Source of the DNA: Monarcha castaneiventris obscurior
Taxonomy: Eukaryota > Chordata > Aves > Passeriformes > Monarchidae
NCBI GenBank assembly: GCA_026261815.1
Contig: JAMPIT010000894.1
Coordinates: forward strand, 57,693,647-57,757,646
Direction: 5' to 3'
DNA: 64,000 bases
Made by a program: the position numbers and the translations under genes. Under the pieces are notes generated by a model. That model ran no database searches and was not told the origin of the DNA. It saw nothing but the letters and a program-made list of their open reading frames with translations. Of the stretch, positions 36,122 through 48,803 are shown in pieces (positions within the stretch are counted from its first letter, which is position 1; every line of letters starts with the position of its first letter).

Positions 36122-36731
36122 TTTCCTGGTTCTGGTTGGGACAGAGTTACTTTTCTTCCCAATAGCTGGTACAGTGCTGTGTTTTGGATTCAGTATGAGA
36201 ATAATGTTGATATGACGCTGATGTTTTGGTTGTTGCTAAGCAGGGCTTACCCTAAATCCAGGACTGTTCCGTGACCCATGCCCTGCCAGTGAGCAGGTGC
36301 ACAAGAGGCTGGGAGGGAGCATGGCTGGGACAGGTAACCCAAACTGGCCAAAGGATGTTCCATCCACAGAAGATCATGGCCAGTATAGAAACTGGGGGGA
36401 GTTGGCCAGGTGGAAAGTCACTGCTTGGGGACAGGCTGGGCTCTGGTCAGTGCATGGTGAGCAATGGTTTGCACAATGCAATTGTGCATCACTTGTCCCT
36501 CTTGTATTTTATCCCTTTCTCTCTCACACATTTTCATAACAACAAAACAGTAATAATTATGACAATAATAATATAATTATATTTTACTTTATGTCATCTG
36601 TTAAATGGTCCGCATCTCAATTGATGAGTTTTCCTTTTTCTTCTGACTCCCCACCCCATCCCACTGAAGGGAGGAGAAGCTGTGTGCATGTGACTGCATG
36701 GTACTTAGTTGCTGACTCGGGTTAAATCACA
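36122..36731 (-). mobile_element. old ERVL-type solo LTR (TGTGGTTTAACCC family)
   Basis: Read on the minus strand, the element begins TGTGATTTAACCCGAGTCAG followed by CAACTAAGTACCATGCAG. It then carries GTGGGATGGGGTGGGGAGTC, and near its other end a TCAACATT...ACTGAATCCAAAACAC block, ending in ACTCTGTCCCAACCAG. This is the layout of a widespread avian ERVL-like LTR whose typical copies start TGTGGTTTAACCCC and end with AAAACCAGCACA. Here the terminal bases have drifted. An AT-rich stretch at about 36540-36590 has replaced or expanded the centre. No target duplication survives. The copy looks old. The two overlapping plus-strand ORFs (36271-36576 and 36297-36539) are chance frames within it. 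Confidence 0.82.
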
Positions 36732-39700
36732 ATATTTATTTAAAACTACAAAAAGCTCTACAGCAGTTGTAAAAGTGCACACAAAAACGCAAAGTAGAAG
36801 AAATTAAGTCAAGAATGAAAAAATTAAAGCACAGTTTCCAGAATTCCCAACCTTGTTGCTGCTTGAGTGCTGTACAATATATTTTTTTAAGTCCAGCCAT
36901 CCAGTTAATGAAATTAAATGCATTTCTGAGACCACTTCCAGGGAAGTCTCCAGAAAGTGTTTGTATTGAATCAGTTTAGTTAGCAAAGTAAAGCCTCTCC
37001 TAAGGATGTAGGAAGTGCATTTCTCATGGTGCACACCAGGAGTTCTCAGCCATTTGAATCCAAGTGAAATGGCTCAGCATGAGTGTTTCCTGGTAGGATA
37101 GAACTGGATCAAGTGATGCAACTCTAATGATGATAATTTTCTCTATACCTTTTAGAGAAGAAAGTTTCAAAGAAATAATGATATTTAATTGCAAAGTATA
37201 TCTACTTTTTCACAAAAAACACTATAAGTGCTATATCATGGTATTATCAAGATGCTTCCTTCAACTTCCTCTTTATAATCCATTTTACTCTGAAATACCT
37301 ATTTGTGAACAAGAACTTTGTCAACTTTGTGATCATGAAATTTAGGTGAGCGAATGATGTCCATTTTTTCCTTGGAACTGTATCTCTAGAAGCATACATA
37401 CTTATATGTGTATATGGCTTATCACTGAAGATAAGTCACCTTTATAAATCTATTTCGTAATTAATAAGGACAGGCCTATTTGTTGCAGTCCTAGCCAAAA
37501 TCAGAGATTTTCTTAAAATATGTCAGTACCTAGATGACTTGTCATTTTTTCATACTGGGAGGATTTTGTTTCTGAGAAACAGCAAAGCTTTTGCTGAATT
37601 TCGATCTCAGTAGGAGCAGTGAGGACGGGCTGCCAGGAGATGCTTTTGATCAGTTTTTGATCTCTGTGATAGGCAGTGATTCCCTAGCAGGATCTTTGTT
37701 TCCAGCTCCAGGCTTTAATCATGGCTATATCATGCCAAGCCTACCCAAAAATTCTGTCTAAAGCTCAGACCAGATCCCTCAAATGTTCTATGGCTTCTGC
37801 TCTTGACAGAGGCACCCATATCACATATCATGACACTGCAAGCTTATGCATGTCGATGGATAGCCTTCAGATAGCACTTATTTAATTTGACCTAGATACT
37901 GTTGATCTGGGTCACATTTTAATTAGTATGAATTAGTCACCAATTCTACAAACCACTTGCATTAAGCTTGTAGACAGCCTTGTGTGTGCTAGTAATCCCT
38001 CTGAAACCAATTGGTAATACTCACAGGTCTCTCCAGTGTAACAATTTGTATTACGGAAGTCTTGGTGGTTCACGCAGTTTGCACTTTTTATCAGCATCCA
38101 TTTTCAAAGCAAAATGTAAGCCTCAGAGTCAGAAATTCTGAATGAGGGACTGGGTCAAAACTGAGGTAGTAGCAGGAGATTTCATCTCACATTTTAGCCA
38201 AGATTCAAATCACTGGAGATGTTCTACCGCAGAGGTGAAGTGTTACCAGTCAGCATGTCTCCCATAAACTTCTAGCAAGGCACCCATCTCTTACTGAAAT
38301 TATCTCAAGGCCTGGGCCCAGATTTACAGACAACTATGAGAAAAAGCTTTCCTTTGACTCCTTTTTATTCACTTAATTTATGTCCTCAGGGCAGAACTTT
38401 TTTGTATAATATGTGACTTTACAGATGGGGATAGAATTTAATTAAAATATGTTAAATTAGGGTAAGTGATGTTAATAGGAAGAGAAAAATATTAAATGAA
38501 CAAATATATTGGAGACTTCTTTTTAACTAAAAGCACATGGAATATTTTACAAAAATAAGGTAAAAAAATTATGAAAGATGGAATGTAGAAATTCCAGAAT
38601 TTTGCACATTGTATTTTATTGAAGTAAGATTATTAAATCACACAAGACAGCACAGAAACAGTTGATGGTGGCTGTAAATAAAACTGGGTAGTTTTTTAAG
38701 AGTCAAATGGTGTAACAGAATTGAAAATAATGTTAAAAGGCAGCCATTCTATTTTTTTTTTTTTTTGCATAATTATTCTATTAACTTACTTTAACTATTT
38801 TGTGGTTTTTGGCAGGGCTGAGGGACAGAAAAAATAGTTTGCTCCTCCTTTCAGAGTGGTTTCAGTCCTGATTAGCAATTTTTAACCCTAAACCAATGTT
38901 TCACAGCATTGTATTTAAAATACTGGTCTGTCTTTCACATTTAAGATGGATTTTGGTGTAAAGCTATGTTCCTACCCAAGCCAGGAAGAGAGGTGCTGCA
39001 TGTTAAATTTCTGCAGAATTTGACTGGCAATGGCAGTCAATCTCCACAGCTGTGGAGATTGAAGATAACCTGAAGAGGTCTAGTTGATACATATCTCCAT
39101 TTCAGGTCAGTTGTGGGAAAATACGTTCTTTACTTTCAAGCAAAGAAAATGTTTGGTTTTGTGTTCATAGTAATTATCCATAAATAAGAACATTGCAGAT
39201 CAGCATCAGACAAAGTCACGGAGACAGAGTTACACCACATATCCCTGAATGTTTGTGAAATGAAATTCAGCTCCCTGTCCAAGGAATACTGTGTCTGCTC
39301 TTACAACGGCTACATGGTTGGAATCCAAAGCATCATGTTTTGTCTGCAAGTACTTTGCCTAAGATAGCAAAGTTTTGTAGTAAAACGTAGCAGGTTTTGT
39401 GATAAAGCAGGTTCCTATTTATATGTCTTGGAATTAGGTGTTTATTTTCATTAAGGTTGTTAAGAAAGGGTTGGTTTTGTTCATTTTACTATGTTGCTCA
39501 AACACTTGTGGCATTCACTGAATACAGTCACCACCAGAAACAGCTGAAAACTGTCCATAGTACAGTCTTGTTACAGTAGAATAAGTGATGGATTCAGTAG
39601 CATGAATGATAATCTGCAGACAGTTAATGGCCCCTCAGTGCCTTCTGTGCCCTGGAGATTCTCTATAGTTTCATTCCAAGAGGGCAAAAGGAACAAGGTT

Positions 39701-40718
39701 GCAAGTGCCCTTTACTTCCCATCTCAGGACCACACATGTGCCTACTTCAGAAAAAAGAAAACAATGCAGATATATGGGGAAATCTCGTGAAGCGTACAGA
39801 TGGCATTCATGTAAATGTAACTCGGCTTTAGAATGTCAATCTACTCATATTGAAAATCACCAATAAACCTTTGATAATATTCGCTCCATACTAGAGCAGC
39901 TGGGTTTTTTCTTCACCTAACTGAAGGTATTTACTCTGTGCTCAGAATGGTTATTTTCTTTGTCTAGTAAAATATTTGACAGATAAATAAAGTTATACCT
40001 ATCAAGTGGTCCAACTTGTGAATAATTTTCACCTGAAAGGTGATCATAAAGCAAACTTCCAAAATTGCCAGTATGATTATGTGAAGCAGGGGGAAAATTG
40101 AGTAATTTGTTGTTTGAGGTTTGGTTTCTTTGCAGTTCCACTGTCAGCAGTGAATAAATGCTTCAAAAGCTGAAGGTGTGCACATCACTTTACGAGATTT
40201 CATGCCAATAGTTTCAGCTGGCATGAAGCCCAGAACCTTCTCCTGATGTTTTGAAATGACTGTAAAGTGCAGGGAATGCTAGGATACATAGATATATATA
40301 TTTTTGCTCTCTTTCATTTAAATGACTAAATATCAATTTGTAAAGCAGTGTGTCTAACCTCCACATCAAAATTTGTGTATTTAAGGAAATCTGAAAAACG
40401 TTATGTGATTACATATTATAGTAAGACAATAAGAAAAAAATTATATGATTATGTATTATAGTTTAGAAAAACATTCTAGATTGTTAATTATACTGTGCAA
40501 GAAAACCTCTAGATTCTTCCTTTTGGTACTTTATAACCTTTTGTGGGAAATGAGTGGTTTGAAGTTTGAAAGCCACAATGCATTTCCCACCCCAGAGAGC
40601 ACAGGATGGAAATATATGGTGACAGGTGGATGCAGCACGGAAGTGGGAGAGAGCAGGGAAGCAGTAATTCTCTTTTGTGCAGCAAGCAGCTGCAGTAAGC
40701 AATAGGTGATGAGAACAG
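36732..40718. other. unique non-coding DNA with a perfect palindrome
   Basis: AT-rich sequence without a recognisable gene. It contains a 26-bp perfect palindrome at 39037-39062, a T-rich run near 38752-38766 and an imperfect 22-bp direct repeat with period 40 at 40401-40422 and 40441-40462. Confidence 0.6.
39037..39062. repeat. 26-bp perfect palindrome
   Basis: The half-site TCAATCTCCACAG is followed with no spacer by its exact reverse complement CTGTGGAGATTGA. The centre is CAGCTG, an E-box. Confidence 0.95.
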
Positions 40719-40722
40719 CTCC

Positions 40723-41193
40723 TGATGCCTTTCCTGGTCTTAAAAATCAAAAGGTGAACACGGTTAGAAAGGGAAAAGGGTTTTACCTTGGTATTTATTG
40801 TAAGGATCCTTAGGTGCACCACGAACAGGTCGAATACACCTCTGTGCACCCCCCCATTGCCACCGCCAAGTCCCCCTCTTCTAGATCTGGTCTTACCTTC
40901 TAGGTCTTACTAATTAGCATATCTATCAAATATTCCCCAATGAGAGGCTCGAGTGAGCCCCCCCTCCCAAGGAACCTTCCCCTGGATGGTTCTATCTTAG
41001 TTTACAAAATGTGTTCTGGAGAGGACCTTGGGGTCTGGGCACCCTGGCACCCTAACTACGAAGCCTCTAAAATGTTTAGTCTCTTGGCTTAACAAACAAG
41101 TCCAAGAATGTAGGCAAAAAAGCACCAAGAATACAGAAGTTGCAAAAAGGTATAACGGGTATAAAAGAAAAGACAAAATTCATCATGGCATCA
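40723..41193 (-). mobile_element. complete solo LTR, ERV1-like, with 4-bp target duplication
   Basis: The plus strand begins TGATGCC and ends GGCATCA, a perfect 7-bp terminal inverted repeat. CTCC flanks it on both sides (40719-40722 and 41194-41197). Four-bp duplications are typical of gammaretrovirus-like (ERV1) integrations. The polyadenylation signal reads AATAAATACC on the minus strand (TTTATT at 40794-40799), so the LTR is in minus orientation, 471 bp long, with a U5 of roughly 70 bp. U3 contains a TATA-like TTTTATACCC near its outer end. Other features are the C-run at 40849-40855, CGAGTGAGCCCCCCCTCCC near 40950, and donor-like GTAAGACC sites. There is no internal retroviral sequence, so it is a recombined solo LTR. 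The ORFs at 40484-40849 and 41028-41213 are chance frames. Confidence 0.88.
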
Positions 41194-41251
41194 CTCCAAA
41201 GCCGAGGGGCTGAGCAGTGTCTGTGCGTTCGCAGTGGGATTGGGTGGTGGT

Positions 41252-41372
41252 GGGGAGGGGAGGGGAGGGGAGGAGGGGGAGGGGAGGGGAGGGGAGGGGA
41301 GGGGAGGGGAGGGGAGGGGAGGGGAGGGGAGGGGAGGGGAGGGGAGGGGAGGGGAGGGGAGGGGAGGGGAGG
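41252..41372. repeat. (GGGGA)n minisatellite, about 24 units
   Basis: A 121-bp run of GGGGA on the plus strand with one irregular unit (AGGAGGGGGA near 41270). The G-rich strand has many runs of four G and can be expected to form G-quadruplexes. Because the unit is 5 bp, every frame is open on both strands, which produces the Gly/Arg/Glu-rich and Pro/Ser/Leu-rich ORFs of 64-129 codons here. None is a real gene. Confidence 0.97.
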
Positions 41373-44136
41373 CACACGGGGACAGGGACGCTGCAGGCAC
41401 TGCCCTTGCAGAGCTGTACCAGTGCTCATGTGAGGGATACCCATATGCACACATGAAGATACCATTTAATGCACACTGACCAAGTCTCCTGCATCTGCCT
41501 GCTGACTTTCAACCCTGCACATGGCCCCCCATTTCACCTGGAAGCACAAAGCCTGGCTCCCAGAGGCCCATCCTAAAGCTGGTAATTCTCAGGCTTGATG
41601 GGCACCAGTAGAAAGGTGCCATCAAAAGATTAATTTGACAAGGAATTGTAGTGAATTCATCCCACATTTAGAAGACAGTGGAAAGTGAGAGCACTTTGAA
41701 AGAAAGCTGAACTGACAGATCATGACAGCTGGCTTAAACAGAGATGGAAATGACTCAAGAGCCCATGTTGAGACCACAGGCTATACTGTACTATAAACTA
41801 GAAATTACATTCAATATAAAGCTCTTTGGATCAGGAGTTTGTGATAGACTGAAAAAGAGAGCAATCTTTTGGTGGCATGGTGGTACAGCCAAGAAGATTC
41901 ATTTTGTTGTATGAGAGTAACTGCATTGAAAATGGTCAGGGCATGTCACGAGAGACTAAGGTGTTGCATATATGAAGATGAAAAAATGGTGGTCTGCATT
42001 TCATCTTCAGCAGTATGAACTAAGAAGAAAGGCTGAGCTCGGCGGTGTTATGCAAAAAGAAACAGTTAGATTTGTTCTGGATAAATCATTTCAGAGATGG
42101 CTAAGATGAAGTTGATACCTCTGTTACAATCTCAGGAATGGGAGTGGTGACAACATTAGCAGGTTTTGTGCAGTCGTTACTGCAAGTTTCATTGCTATAG
42201 AAACACTTTCCTGGGCTCATATTTAAACAAGTTCAATTTATTTTTATATATCAATGCATTTAGCCGCTGCTTAAGAAAATCGTTTGATAGCAGAATCTAA
42301 AATCTTAGACCTTAGTACATTGCTACAGTACTTCCTCAACATTGAAGTGGGAGAAGAAAAATAAGATGTAAAATCTGTGCCACTTTCCTGTGAGATATTT
42401 TCTTTCTACCCCTATTACTGTGACTAACCAGAATACTTATGTCTCATAAAGGCCTGAACTGCACTTAATTACTGGTTTAAAATAAGAAATTTAAGGAAAA
42501 TTGATTTTTGAGAGAAATTTTATACATTGGACAGCTTCTTACAATAATGCTATGAATTAATGGTCACTATGTGTTGGTTTTAGGTGAGACTTTTGTTCTG
42601 TTTTTATAGTTTTTGGGAGACAAACCACTTACAGAGATTGTGCAGGCTATGCATTTTTACACACTGATATAATTAGTTACAAAAATACAATTTTAGAACA
42701 AGTATTAGTTAAAAATATATTTGGTTTTGTTTTAAAATAAAAATATTTTATTCATGTCCTATCCTTTTATGTACAATCACTTCCCTTCCTTGCCGGGTAA
42801 ACTTGTTTGTTTAGATTCTCCTGTGGTATGAATTTGCTCTTTTACTGATACTCTCTTAGGACCAAGCACTGAGGATAGGGTTTATGTGTGTTCATCAAGA
42901 AGAGAAGTTAAAGAGGCATTTTGACTCTGAATCACCCATCTGGAGTCCAGATTGACCCCACTGGCTCTGGGGCTGTCAACATCCTCTGTTTGAGTATTAA
43001 AAGAGTTCATGGATTAGAGTATTTGGAAACTATGTGACATCTACAATCTGAAAAGCAAAATGTGAGTGAAGTGCCTTCTTGTGCTTGACTGACTAAGAGA
43101 GAGAAACAGTTCAGACCCTAAGGTATTTTCTGGTGACATGAGTGAAGTGACATAAATGTGCAATGTTAAAATTATGTGCAGACTCTAAAAAATATCACCA
43201 TTTGTTCCTCTCTGCTTCCCATTTCATAGAGACAGCAAAATTATTTTTCAGGGTATTGCAGATGAATTTCCAAATTAATCCTTGGAATCTCCTCTTTTAT
43301 AAACTGCTTTCCTCCTCTTAACTTTGTTTGCTGAACCTATATTACTATTTACATTACCTTACCACTTCTGATGAAGGATTTGCCTAAAAGGTTTTTAGAC
43401 AACTAAGTACTATGGACAATGTTGGCTGCACTTTGTTTGTGTGCTGTAATGATTTGGAAGAACTCCGGTATGTCAGTCACGGGAAACTTCATTCATAAAT
43501 CCACTGAAGCATTTACTAAGAAAATTCTGGTTTTTTCAGTGTGCCTGGTGGATGGATCCCACAGAACTAAAAGGAATTTTTTCATCTATAGTTTATACTT
43601 TATTCTATAATGGCCTGATATCCCTTATTTTTTGTTGCTGTTCTTAGGTACCTGAAATACTGATCCAAATGGTTTTGTGGGTAATTTGGAACACTGACAA
43701 GTTTCTTATTCCGAGCATTAACTACAAACCATTCTTTGGGCTAGCATCGAGTAAATGCTGATCTCTTGTACTAGAGATAAAATTTTGACATTAATACTCT
43801 GTGCTTTAATCACTCTGGTAAAATGGGCAAAGCACATCTTTCACTTTTACTGGTGTTATCACAGTTTGCTACTGACACTTGCATTAAGGACAGTAATTGA
43901 ATTCCTAAATTTTAATATTTGTGGATATCCACTTAAACTACAAGGAGCTATATGGATCCCAGTGGTAACAGGATGACAAGACTGGACTTCCCTTCTGCCA
44001 TGCATGCAGGTGCTATATAGCATAAAGAGTCCTTTGATATGGAAACAAATAATGAGTAAACAAGGTGATGTCACAAGTAAGTTAATATATTGCCGTGTAC
44101 TGGCAGAAGGCAGGCCCTCCTCGGGTGTGAACTTAC

Positions 44137-44168
44137 CTCTAGTTCTCCTTTGTTCTGCATTTGTAATC
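44137..44168 (-). other. candidate 32-nt microexon
   Basis: On the minus strand a pyrimidine-rich acceptor (GTTTCCTGTTCCTTTCCTTA followed by CAG) is followed by 32 nt and then an AGAG/GTAAGTTC donor that matches consensus closely. The segment is open in two frames, one reading ITNAEQRRTR. It lies within the 173-codon ORF. A GCAG about 22 nt upstream of the acceptor would compete with it, which lowers the score. I recognise no family. Confidence 0.2.
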
Positions 44169-45753
44169 CTGTAAGGAAAGGAACAGGAAACCTGCATTTC
44201 CAGGTAGTGCAGATGATGAGAGGTATTTTGTAATGCAAGACTCTTAAATTGGGCATTATCAGCCACATGACAAAAAGTGTATTTGACACCACAAAGTAGC
44301 CAGAGGCTCAGGAGGAGCTGCTGATCGTGCAGGTGGTAGTTGTTATTGTTACCGTAATTGTTAGTGCAGACACAGAGCATTGGAAAAGTAAGAAGGTTTA
44401 TGCAGGGAGGAAGTGCTGAGGCTGAGTTGTAACTCTGAGAGTCCTCTAGCAGAGGAATGCCGTGTGCCTTGGAAATCCTGAGAAATTACCATTGATCACT
44501 CATTATAGATTGATGTAGGAAAAAACAAGAGCAGTAACAATGAAAGCAGAACCCAAACACCTGATGGATTATCATGGGCCATTACCCATATTTAGTTTAG
44601 AGACTGAGAATTGGATAAAAATGGTCTGGCATAGAGGTAACTAAATGTAGAACTGTGATGATCACTGGCTGAGATTACAGCTTGTTTTGCAAGTTCAAAG
44701 TGACCGTACTTTTCTGTGAAAGAGAAAATTGTTGCTCCTAGAGGGATAAGAAGTGGTTATAGAGAAATCTCAGAATTGCACCACAGAAGTGCAAAGATAC
44801 CACTTTCGTTGAATTTAAAGGCTCAATGTTTTAATGACTATTTAGAAGGAGATTTGCTCAGAAAACGTCTGCCTCTTGAAGAAATTGTACTTATTATAGA
44901 GCTCAATATTGCCTAGTTGGCACGGTGTTTTAACTAATGCTCATGCCCAGTTTCTGATTGCTCACTAGTTGGCAGACACTGAATTTAGATTGAAGTGGTC
45001 CAACTGTGTCTCCAGGCAATGACACTGAGCAGGAAAGGGCTGACAGGGAGAGAGGCTGGTTTATACTCCAGCTCTGTCCCTGCAGCCCATGTGGACACAG
45101 CCACGTTGTATGTCTGAGAGGAGGAGTCATGCTTAAGCAACATAAAATGAGGTGTCGATATAGTCTGTAATAATGTGGTTAGGAATTGGGTAGGTGTGGC
45201 ATGTAACCAGCCTAAACTTTAAGGAAAAATGAAGTCTCTTAATTACCTGTAGTTCGAAGAATTTTTGCTTTTCAATAAGTTCAATACATATTCTTTAAAA
45301 ATACATTCCCCCAAGCTTGAACTCAAATAGGTAGACAAGGGAATAAATGCAAGCTCATGAAGGAAATAAATTCTGATGGTGAATTTAGTCACTACTTTTT
45401 CCAGTAATATAAATAACAGCATGTGGACAATATACGAACGTAAAGAGGGCAAATTAATTTGGAGAGAAAATTGAGATGAATATAAATGAATTCTATTCTG
45501 TGTATGAGTGCTGAGACATTGTGATTAATCAATGAACTTTATTAGCAATATAATTTTGTCTGTGAGGGTGGCAAATCCATCCGGCTTTCAGATTTTCCAG
45601 TGAATTTGTACGAGTAGACCATATTTGCACTAATGGTGGGACTTGTGGCCCAAGCATTGACCTGGGACACTGTGCAGTAACATTTAGATAAGAAATAAAT
45701 CATATGAATGGAGGTAAATATTCAGTAGATACCTTAGTAATTTCTTACTCTTC

Positions 45754-45870
45754 CTTTTTGCAGGACTATTTAGTTTTTTGACCCTAATGTGCAGCCGCCA
45801 TTACTGCTATTCTCCAACAAAGAAGAATAAGCTTGCCCAATGCAAATTAATTGGCTAAGATGTGATGGAA
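45754..45870 (+). promoter_or_regulatory. candidate conserved element: acceptor plus YY1/SOX/POU motifs
   Basis: A good splice acceptor (CTTACTCTTCCTTTTTGCAG) ends near 45764. Downstream come a YY1-like GCCGCCATT (45794-45802), a SOX-like AACAAAG (45816-45822) and a perfect octamer ATGCAAAT (45840-45847), which overlaps a TTAATT homeodomain core. A frame running from the acceptor reads to a stop at GGC TAA and ends KKNKLAQCKLIG. The region could be an enhancer or a short terminal exon. Neither is shown by the sequence alone. Confidence 0.2.
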
Positions 45871-47555
45871 GGTCATAAACAGAAAAAAAAAAAAGTCAGT
45901 TGGGACTGCATATTTTAGTGTGATTGATAAGTTATTTTTCTTAATTATGATTTTTATGCATAAAATTATTGTGCTCTGAAGAGCTCTTCAGATGTTTTGA
46001 TATCATATATCACCAACCCTGAGCTTGACTTTACAGCTGAAACCCTGAAAATACTGTTCACCTTCTAGTAACATTACTTTTAGGTATAACTATGTGGTAA
46101 AAGTCAAAGGTGTGACTAGACCTGTAGGGTTTGATGCTCAAGTGAATGCTGATACAACTCTGCAGTGTTGGTTTTATGAAAGTGACCCTAAATATTTTTC
46201 CCAGAATCCCAGATAAGTTTTGAAGCCCAGAGCAGGCATGATGCTGAACAGTTATGGGTACCCACCAGCTGGTTAATTATATCTGGATGTCATGCAGCCA
46301 AGGTTTGATGGAATATAGACAGACTTCTAGGAAGAAAACGGCAGTTATGTCTCTAAATCCTTGTTGTTTGCCAAGTGGTTAATGTGGCTGCCAGCTGAAG
46401 CCAATTTCATATGCTTACAGTAGTCAAATGCTCTCCACTGATGAAATTGTGGAATGAATGGCTCCCTATAAGACATAACTTTAGCTCCAGCTTTTGAATG
46501 TCTGGAGTACACAGCTTCTACTGGCATGTAACAGCCCGTATCTTCTCTGCAATTCCTATAAGAATTTTGTCCAGACAAGGTGGTCCTTCAATAGTGCTTC
46601 CTCTCCACTACTACTGGCTGCTCCTCTGTTGGGTCCTCCTGCATGGAAATATTGATGGTCTAGAGAGTTTGCAGAAGATTTTCAGCTGTACATGGATTTG
46701 CCATCTTTCCTTATATCTTTCTTTGCAGGAATGTGCAGGATGATCTTGTTGAAATTACACCTTGATGTTTTCAGAGTCTAATCTTTTTAGTATCAGAACA
46801 TATTGTCTGGCTTCTGCAGTGCATTGTGGGAAGTGGGTGAGGGTTGGAATAATTTCTTCAGTTGCACTTGAAAAAAATCAGCATTTCATGTGAGTATTAT
46901 GGACTGTTTGTTTTGAGAATTCTGAGGATTAAACTTAAGCCATGAATAGGCTAAACCAGTCCAGCATAAGTAGCATGAAATAAAAAGATGCTTTGCTATT
47001 TTAGAACCAGGCTGTCCAGCAGGGATTACCACCTACCCTGTTGTAATCTTCACAGCGATAAACACACTGCCTTTTTTCAACACAAGGGAGAAACTGACTT
47101 AACAGTGACTGAAAATTCAGTCAGAAACTGAATTTTACTACATTTCGTTCCAGTTCATCTTTCAATTAAATTATTAGCAGTAAAAAAAATCACTTAACGC
47201 ACAGAGAATTTTCAGTGCCTGGAACAGGTTAATTAACAATATGTCCCCAAGTTCCTAAAGTATTGCGGACAGAGTATGTGCTTCATTTGTGTCATTCAAG
47301 TGGTGGAAAGGAAGGAGAATTTAGTTGGATGTTCTTTACTGTGCACCTCTTTGTCACACCACAGAATGCCTCTGAAAAACTAGAATGCCTTAAATAAAGG
47401 TAAATAAATGCAAAAATAGCTTAGCCTCTTTTGCATTCTATTTACTACCTCATAGTCCTATAATCTGCCATATGAGCATCACAGGAATAACATTACTTTT
47501 TTCCTCCTGAGTCAGTTTTCCATTGAAGTTATTGACTTACAATAGGTAGAATGAT

Positions 47556-47597
47556 AATATTTTATATATAAATATAAAAAATATATATTTTTATAAA
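47556..47597. repeat. AT-rich low-complexity tract
   Basis: About 42 bp composed only of A and T, with TATATA and AAAAATATATATTTTT blocks that can pair with each other. Confidence 0.85.
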
Positions 47598-48803
47598 AGA
47601 TGTTTTCAAGAAGGTGAAGATGTGGAATTATGTTCTTAAATGGGGCAGTAGCTCCTTTCATAATGGCAGTGCTTACTAGAATAGACAGCATCCCAGCTTC
47701 CTGGGGAGGTTTTTCTCCTGTGTTCTAATTGTGGTCACTGAGCTGGCGTGACAACTTGCTTTTAGGTGATTTAAAAGTAGCACACAGTCTGATTCAGTGG
47801 CTCGATGCATTCAAAAAACGGCTCAGAAATCCTTTCTGTGTATTTGTGTCATTTTCTCATCCTAAGTTTGAGGACACTACCTTGCTGCTTTAGAGGAATA
47901 TTAAGATGTATTCATTAAGGTAGGCAAAATGCATCAAAGGCCTTCAGTGTAATGTACAAAAGCTGCTGTTGAAATGACAAAGGCAACCAATAGGAACATA
48001 AATGTCAGTACTTTCATAGAAAAAAAGTATCTCCAGTTTCCTTTTTTGTCCCTTTGGCTTCAGAGGTTTCTTTCTTTTTTTTTTTTCCTTCTAAAGTTAT
48101 AAAGCTTGATTCAAAAATTGTTTAGGATTCCTACTGCCAAAGGCTAAGTTATAAATAATTCTTCCCTCATTAGCTATTTTGAAGTTTAATAGTTGGAATG
48201 GGTCTATGGAATGTATTTCAAAGTTGCATATGAAGTTCTTCAGTAGGGTGAAAAATGCACATGCAATTTAAAATTCCTAATGAGGAAATGAGTTCTGAGG
48301 AATTATACTTTGAAACCTGGATAATGTTATCATTTTTAAACATTTTTCAATATTTTAATCTACGTTGTGAATGTGTTATTGAAAGTAAGAAAACAAGTTA
48401 TTGGGGAAAAACTTTAAAAAACGAGCTTTTGAAATCAAAAGGTAAAATATGTACAATGGGATGTTAAATTGCATCTGTTGTTACACAAAATATTTAAAAT
48501 GTCATGTTTTCTGTTCCTTCAGAAAGAGAAGTAACGAATTTCTGCCAGTTGGGAAGCTGGGCTGCAGTTTAAGACTGCACTTGTTCAATGTAGCATCAAG
48601 GCTAGAAGACTTAAGCAGCTGCAGAACTTCTTTTAACCCTGAATATTTAACTGAAGTGATTTTTTATCAAAGCCTCTGCTCTGATTTATGATGGATTATA
48701 AAAATGACCATCTGATATTTGCATCTGCATGGATGGTGTCCCTATCAAATTTTCAGGTTAATATCAAAACCGTATGTGATCCTGATGTTAACTTTGGGGG
48801 TGG

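Noticed and set aside
41076..41479. Six overlapping ORFs on both strands, rich in Pro/Ser/Leu or Gly/Arg/Glu
   Set aside because: They are translations of the 5-bp GGGGA repeat, which contains no stop codon in any frame.
43859..44380. 173-codon ORF as a real single-exon gene
   Set aside because: No domain, no signal peptide of convincing form, no coding-like composition. One such ORF is about what an AT-rich 64-kb window can produce by chance.
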